64,000 bases of DNA, taken from positions 1 to 64,000 of the forward strand of contig KQ964263.1 of the NCBI GenBank assembly GCA_001566295.1, read 5' to 3'. Made by a program: the position numbers and the translations under genes. Each line of letters begins with the position of its first letter. Within the stretch, counting starts at the first letter, position 1. This document shows positions 58,564 to 64,000 of this stretch, in pieces. Under the pieces are notes generated by a model, which saw only the letters and a program-made list of their open reading frames with translations, was not told the origin of the DNA and ran no database searches. This stretch comes from Microdochium bolleyi (Eukaryota; Ascomycota; Sordariomycetes; Xylariales; Microdochiaceae).

Positions 58564-58782
58564 GACTTTCCAGTCTAGAGTAACCAGTAGCTTCCATCAC
58601 GTAATCTACTCTGGAGCGCGACCCACATCCCGCGACCGGGTTGAACAAAAGTGGATTCGTACCAAACTTGAGTCATGTGGGTCCTGCTGCGCAAGGGCAA
58701 AGTGATTCATAAGCCTCTACTCTCACAATGCCCTTCATACTGCTCACGGTTGCGCCGGCCCAGAAGCAACGTCGGAACAGCC

Positions 58783-60447
58783 ATGGGCAGCATGTCCTCT
58801 AACGCAATCAAAGAGACTGCCAGGACCAAAGCCATCACCACCATCGTCTCTCAGCAGTCGCTCCAGCCGGCTCCGCCACTCGAGGGATTTTTCCGTACCA
58901 CCTTGTCCATCACCGATGCTGTGACTGCGCCGGTTGCCGGCCCAGAATGCATTTGGTTCTACGATGACCTTATCGGCCACGATGATGGGCTGGTCGCCAA
59001 GCTTGAGGCATCGCTACAGGCGACCTTGGTGTTTGCGCCCTATCTCGCGGGTCGGCTCGAGGAGATACCGTTCAAGCCAGGCGGAGACTGGACAGAGCGT
59101 GGAGGTCGGTTGCAAGCTGTATACGGAAGCGAGTCGAGCCCCCCAGGTGTTCAGCTGACCGTCCTCGCATGCGACACATGTCTTGGCGACATAATACCGG
59201 ACGCCGCCAGCAGGGGTCGATTGTGGCAAAGTGGCCGTGTACCCTTCTCCTTGTTTCGAGCCGACAGCACTCCTCTCGCACTTGATGACGGGCACACGGT
59301 CGACAACTTGCCTGTCACGAAGGTCACAATCACAACTTTCCCTTGCGGCGGCCTCGCTGTGGCAGCCAAGGTGGTCCACCCCCTCTACGATGCCGAGTCG
59401 CTTGTGAGATTCATGCACACTTGGTCAGCAACGCACGCAAACATGTTTCATGGTGCAGAACACGGCATCTTAGAGCTGAGACTCCAGCCAGATCTCTTCA
59501 TGTCATACGCCCTGGGCGACATCAATGCGCCATGTCCTGATCCGAGCATCACGCAGGTGTCCCGTGAACTGCCCTTGCACCGGTACGACTGGTGGGCATC
59601 CGCAGATGGCTGCCCTCCGTCATTACGGTGGCGGACTGAGCCACCTGCAGAGTTCAACCAGATTGGCTTAAGTTGTCAATCATCATGCGATGCTGCCAGC
59701 GCTAGTACTCGCATACCGTGGGAAGACGCCGATCTCGAGGCGCCCATTTCCTCGTACACCATTCTCTTCAGCCGCCCCGAAATCGAAGCCATGTATCTCG
59801 AAGCAGCCTTGCAAGGAACGTGCGCTGGACTTTCGTCCTGGGGCACTATCAGCCGACTCGATGCCTTGCTCGCACACATCTGGAGTCTCATTGTCCGCGC
59901 TCGTAAGCTGCCGACCACCGACACAGTCTATGCCAATATGGCACTTGGCTTCCGCAGCCGAATATCGCCATCACTTCCTGAGGAGTTCGTAGGCTGTCCA
60001 GCAACACTCGCGTACGCGCAGGGGACAGCATCAGACGCTGAAGGATCTCTGGCCACTTTCGCCACAGCCTTCCGAAGAACAATCTCGTCATTCACGCCCA
60101 CAACGATACCGGCGTTCCTTCACGATTTGGCCCACCAGGTTGAGTGCCGCCGTTACTGGGGCACTTCTCCCAGCCGGCACCACATCACCGCCACGTCTTG
60201 GCTGCACAACCGCTTGTATGACGTGGATTGGGGTATACCCGGCTGCCGGCCCCGGTTGGTGGAACCCGTCATGCCGGCGTTTCTCATATGTGTCACAGAG
60301 GGCGTCCCCACGGAGCGGACAACGACCGACAGTGAGGGACAGCTACCCTGGTACACCAACGGGGCAACGGTCTCCATCCATTTCGAGTCCGAGGTTGTCG
60401 AGCGAATCATCAATGATCCGGTACTGCGGCGCTTCGACAGTTCATAG
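58783..60447 (+). CDS. BAHD-type acyltransferase (trichothecene acetyltransferase-like)
   Basis: Single exon. From the ATG at 58783 the protein has 554 residues; the in-frame ATG at 58675 would add 36 residues unlike the family, and 58792 is also possible. The catalytic HxxxD is HPLYD (residues 199-203) and the structural DFGWG motif appears as DVDWG near residue 465. FYDDLIGHDDGLVAKLEASL and LVFAPYLAGRL at the N-terminus are typical of fungal PF02458 enzymes such as Tri3/Tri101 relatives. It should move an acetyl or other acyl group from CoA to a hydroxyl of the cluster product. Cytosolic, no targeting signal. Confidence 0.88.
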   Translation: MGSMSSNAIKETARTKAITTIVSQQSLQPAPPLEGFFRTTLSITDAVTAPVAGPECIWFYDDLIGHDDGLVAKLEASLQATLVFAPYLAGRLEEIPFKPGGDWTERGGRLQAVYGSESSPPGVQLTVLACDTCLGDIIPDAASRGRLWQSGRVPFSLFRADSTPLALDDGHTVDNLPVTKVTITTFPCGGLAVAAKVVHPLYDAESLVRFMHTWSATHANMFHGAEHGILELRLQPDLFMSYALGDINAPCPDPSITQVSRELPLHRYDWWASADGCPPSLRWRTEPPAEFNQIGLSCQSSCDAASASTRIPWEDADLEAPISSYTILFSRPEIEAMYLEAALQGTCAGLSSWGTISRLDALLAHIWSLIVRARKLPTTDTVYANMALGFRSRISPSLPEEFVGCPATLAYAQGTASDAEGSLATFATAFRRTISSFTPTTIPAFLHDLAHQVECRRYWGTSPSRHHITATSWLHNRLYDVDWGIPGCRPRLVEPVMPAFLICVTEGVPTERTTTDSEGQLPWYTNGATVSIHFESEVVERIINDPVLRRFDSS

Positions 60448-61773
60448 GCGCGGCAGCGTTGGTGTTCCGCTGGTGAGCAGGGTCGAGGTCCAGCACGGAG
60501 GTTCAAGGGAACTTGAAATTGAGTTCATAGAGTATACGTGAGAGATTTCTCAGCGCCCGTGTCCAGACATGATCTCTTAATAAATCAGACTTTGCCTGTC
60601 CAATGGTCTAGTCGTCCTGCTCGAAAACGAGACGTTATACTTGCAGTGAGCTGCGGTCACGCCGCTTGTAGTCTAAAAGAAAACGTTCGCAATTATCTTA
60701 AGTTCAGGAGCGAGATGATGAGATTAATTGATCGAGTAGTCCTCGCGAAAACTGTGCATGTTGAGCACGGGCATCACTGATGGTTTTCTTTTCCCCCTTT
60801 TTCTTTTTTGATTCTTTTTTTTTTCTGAGAGAATTTCAACTTATTGATTGCGGTAGATGACAGCTTTGTCACGGATCTGACAGCATCAACATCGATCATA
60901 TACGCTGAATTGACGTGAACATGCATAGTCGTCCTCCTCGGAATGAAACTTTATACTCACAAGCTGCGGTTCCGTCGCTTGGGACCTCAAAGCGACCACT
61001 TCCGCAATTTTCTCATCGTCAAGAGTTTGCCGGTGAATTGATTGATAGAATAATGCTCTAGCAAAAGTTGTTAGTTGACGACATCGTCATCATCAAATGT
61101 TTTGTTTTCCTCTTTTTCTCTCTTTCTTTTCCTCTTTTTTTGGTGTGCTTTGGAAACTTAAATCACAACGGCTATACTAGCAAACGACACATTTTCTACG
61201 GATCTAACAGCATCGAAATCGCTCACACACGCTTAAGCAACATGAATATGCATTGCGAGTGCTGTTATGGACGGCACCATTGCCCCCGAAGCTCGACTAT
61301 ATTTGATGGAAAGAGCTTACGAGTCTTAGTGCTCCTTTCGACTCCAGTTTACACCCCCCTTTTTCTGTGAGGAGAGTTCATCCATGGGTCACAAGAAGCA
61401 ACTAACTTCCGACTTGCGACATCCCATGCCGCTGTTGGACGAGCGAGACGACGATATATATTCATTGTGAACTACAAACCGACCTCGCCCAAATCCCAAA
61501 GTGTAAATCTTGTCCTGCGTCTTACAAAGAGCCTTTCATGATGGCACCTGGTCTATAAAAACGCTTGTACATGGATCGAAGATTGAAATCATGCCAGGCT
61601 TCTTTCACGCACTATGAACGCCCCTGCCGTTGCAGGTATTGTATACCACGTAGCTCCTGCCCTTTTATGTCGTACGCACAAAGCATATGTTCCTTTCCGA
61701 AGGGCAGAGCTTGAGTTCTGAGTTGACCACTGGTTGATCGCAGCGAGACACGACCAAGCACTCTCAAGATGTC
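60448..61773. other. Intergenic between BAHD and GMC genes, with duplicated units
   Basis: 1.3 kb between convergent genes. No protein gene is supported. It contains the diverged tandem repeat described separately and several T-rich runs (60790-60825, 61115-61140). Confidence 0.5.
60605..61265. repeat. Diverged tandem duplication, period about 310-330 bp
   Basis: Matching landmarks recur in the same order: TAGTCGTCC at 60609 and 60926; CTGCGGT at 60651 and 60964; TTCGCAATTAT / TTCCGCAATTTT; TTAATTGATCG at 60724 with TGAATTGATTG at 61034; T-rich runs near 60800 and 61115; ACGGATCTGACAGCATC at 60871 with ACGGATCTAACAGCATC at 61198. The offsets are 310-327 bp. Neither unit has an intact reading frame. 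Confidence 0.7.
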
Positions 61774-64000
61774 TTACAGCTCATCGCGCGGAGCTTGAGG
61801 CGAGAGCCCCGCGTCACGTAGGATCAGCCGTGCGACCTTCTCTGCCGTCATGTCTGGGAGGAAAGTCAGCTTCGCCGTTGGTGAGACATGATCTGGGACT
61901 GCTGCAGATAGTACACTTACAAACGGTGGCCATAGGGTGACCAGGGCCCAGCAGCGGTGCTGCACTCGAGTCGGCCACCCGGAGACCCTTGACACCGAAG
62001 ACGCGGGCGAGACTGTCGAGGACAGCGTTGGGGTCGTCTGATTTTCCCATTGCGCCTGGAGGAAAGGAGAGCCATGTCAGTCAGCACGCCAATGGATGGA
62101 ATTACGAGAAACAGGTAGACAGTGGAAAGAATGGTGGAGAAGGTGGAGGACGAACGAGAAGAAGCAAACAGAGCACGAATAGGAACAGGCATTCCCAAGG
62201 CACGATCCCAGACGCAAGGGAGATAGGAAACAACTATGTACTCACACGTCGAAGTACCATGGTACACGAGTGCCCCGGCTTGCCGCAGCCACACCTTGAT
62301 GTCCTCATCAGTGCGCACGTCCGGGCCAGGCCACACCTCCTCGACCGCGATCCCTGTCTTGGCAGCCCAGTCGCGCGCGCGGCGTACACCCTGGACCGCG
62401 AGCTCCTCATCCACGGCGTCGGTGAGAAAGTTGGGGCTGATAAGGGGCTGGGCGTGTGGGTCGCGGGAGCGCAGCGTCACGTTTCCGCGGGACTTGGGCG
62501 TAAGGATCCCGACGCCAAACGTCATGTAGTTGTCCTCTGGGGTGGTCGTGATGGCGTTGATTCCACTGCCTGGGGGTGCGCGGATGCCATCGCCGAAGCT
62601 CAGCAGCTCGAGCTCGGGGAAGTCGTCGGGGAATGTCGAGATGTAGTCTAGGGTGTCCTTGCTGAGCTTGGACCGGTAGGGCTCGGGGATCTTTTCCCAG
62701 CCTGGAGAATAGAGGATTCATTAGTCGCCGATAACAAACAGTACAGCTGGCGGGACAAAGATCCATCCATACCCATGGCTTCGCCAGCGTTGATGGTGGT
62801 CAGCGGCCCCGTGCCACTCCGCCGGTATTCCTCGGCCGACTCAGCATATACTTCAGGCCGACTCTGCTGTGTCATTGTGGTGGTGTTGACCTTGTAGCTT
62901 AGAAGATAGTATGGTTGATCCTGTCAGGCCCGTTCGGTCAGCCTCAGTTTGCCAGAATATATGAACCCGAGTACCCTTTACCCAATGGTTCTGACCGACA
63001 CCCGGCAGATCCGCTACCACGTCAATGTCGAAGGAGTCGAGAATCTTGCGCGGTCCAATCCCGGACAGCATTAGAAGCTGAGGAGTGTGGAACTGCCGGA
63101 CACATTGATTTCAGCTTCAAGAACAAAGACACAAGCGCCGAATACACTTCTTACCACTCCGGCCGTGAGGATGACTTCGCGGCGTGCAGAGAGCACATAT
63201 TCGTAATTCTCCTGGCCGAGAGCATCGACCACAACACCGGTGGCTCTCTTGTCTTCGTCAAAGAGGACCCGTTTCGCAAGAGCAGATGTGTAGACGGTCA
63301 ACTTCGCGTTCTCATTGCGCATAGCAGACCATAGAAAGGTCTCGGATGTGGCTCGTGTCCATGTCACGGGGTCGACCGCGAGGGGCAGCGTGCTGAACCC
63401 GATCAGCTCGCCGGAGCTGAAGCCGCCGATCTCGGCGAGACCGATCCCGCGCAGCCCGTCCGCCAAGGCATTGGAATAAGGAGCGCGGTAGTTGCCGTAG
63501 CTCAGCGGCAGGGGACCACCCTCCGGAGAGAACTCGGCCTCGTCGTTAGGCAGACCGAAGTCACTACCGATTGCGGTTGTGTTCGGCGGAGAGAATCGGA
63601 AGGATCGCTTGTAGTCATCGGTGCAGGCACCCCAGGTCCATTCGTCGTCGGCCACCGCATCAGTCCACATCTGATGAAAACCGCGGGTAGGCCTGTTGGA
63701 CAAGTAGTTTTGTGTCAACACCGTACTTCGAGTATCGTTGTCGCGACACATAGCTTATGGAGGTACGTACCGCTGGTAGGCCATGGTATTTATGGCTGTT
63801 CTGCATCGTATTCTGGCGTCAGTGGCCATGTCAAGCGTTTGTGGACGAGCCAATCAACATACGTCCCGCCCAGGCCTCGGCCCTGGGAATAGTGAACGGT
63901 GCGACCATTGTATCCTGGCTGAGGCAAAGTCTCAATGTCCCACTCGACAAGCGAAGGGCGTGTTGTGTCGACATGTGTTGACCAGCCTTGATATCCGGGG
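61774..64000 (-). CDS. GMC-family FAD oxidoreductase, 5' end beyond the window
   Basis: Multi-exon gene whose first exon or exons lie past 64000. Visible from the right edge: GYNGRTVHYSQGRGLGG (the GMC signature), spliced to TTAINTMAYQR over introns at 63862-63801 and 63770-63693, then PTRGFHQMWTDAVADDEWTW. The C-terminus has the catalytic His in VYHGTST joined to CAMGKSDDP, then FGVKGLRVADSSAAPLLGPG and the last exon MTAEKVARLI. The N-terminal GxGxxG FAD loop must lie outside. Enzymes of this family oxidise alcohols or activate substrates in secondary metabolism. Which oxidation it performs here is unknown; it is convergent with the BAHD gene and belongs to the cluster by position. Confidence 0.88.

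Noticed and set aside
1..64000. tRNA, rRNA or CRISPR-like arrays
   Set aside because: None could be recognised by eye; the only regular arrays are the telomere units and the tandem duplication at 60.6-61.3 kb.

Overview
The window is a chromosome end from a filamentous ascomycete, most likely a Sordariomycete of the Hypocreales type (inferred from protein families, not tested). It opens with 15 CCCTAA telomere units. Its genes carry short 50-140 bp GT-AG introns. It includes Zn2Cys6 regulators, a PTH11-type receptor, a subgroup-C (killer-toxin-like) chitinase and a highly reducing polyketide synthase. Exon boundaries were read by eye from splice sites and reading frame; for the multi-exon genes the summed exon lengths give one open frame.

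Layout. 0-5.2 kb: telomere, then a decayed telomere-linked RecQ helicase pointing at the telomere and interrupted by TAG stops, then a palindrome-rich element. 5.7-11.5 kb: a shortened PTH11-like receptor, a Ser/Thr-rich secreted protein and the relic of a sugar transporter. 11.65-18.6 kb: one 10-exon gene for a secreted protein of about 2107 residues that joins LysM modules, a hevein-type chitin-binding domain, a GH18 chitinase and a subtilisin-like domain. 19.7-22.1 kb: a divergent ankyrin-repeat protein. 23.4-31.8 kb: a small metabolic group (class III aminotransferase, amino acid/amine permease, two Zn2Cys6 regulators). 32-39 kb: an SDR, a small cysteine-rich secreted protein, a DUF2306 membrane protein and an atypical SDR.

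39.5-64 kb is a secondary-metabolite cluster: a seven-exon PKS (KS-AT-DH, degenerate ER, KR, ACP; 2199 residues), two paralogous membrane proteins of the PaxA/AtmA/MacJ type, a flavin monooxygenase, a Zn2Cys6 regulator whose C-terminus resembles a Copia-type gag, a PaxM-like membrane-anchored FAD epoxidase, a DUF3237 protein, a BAHD acyltransferase and a GMC oxidoreductase cut by the window end.

How the cluster could work (inference): the PKS makes a linear unsaturated chain, the PaxM-like enzyme epoxidises it, one or both membrane proteins open or cyclise the epoxide, and the GMC oxidoreductase, flavin monooxygenase and acyltransferase tailor it. No prenyltransferase or GGPP/FPP synthase is visible here. 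Either those genes lie beyond 64 kb, or the membrane cyclases act on a polyketide rather than a terpene. The second option is the most novel possibility in the window.
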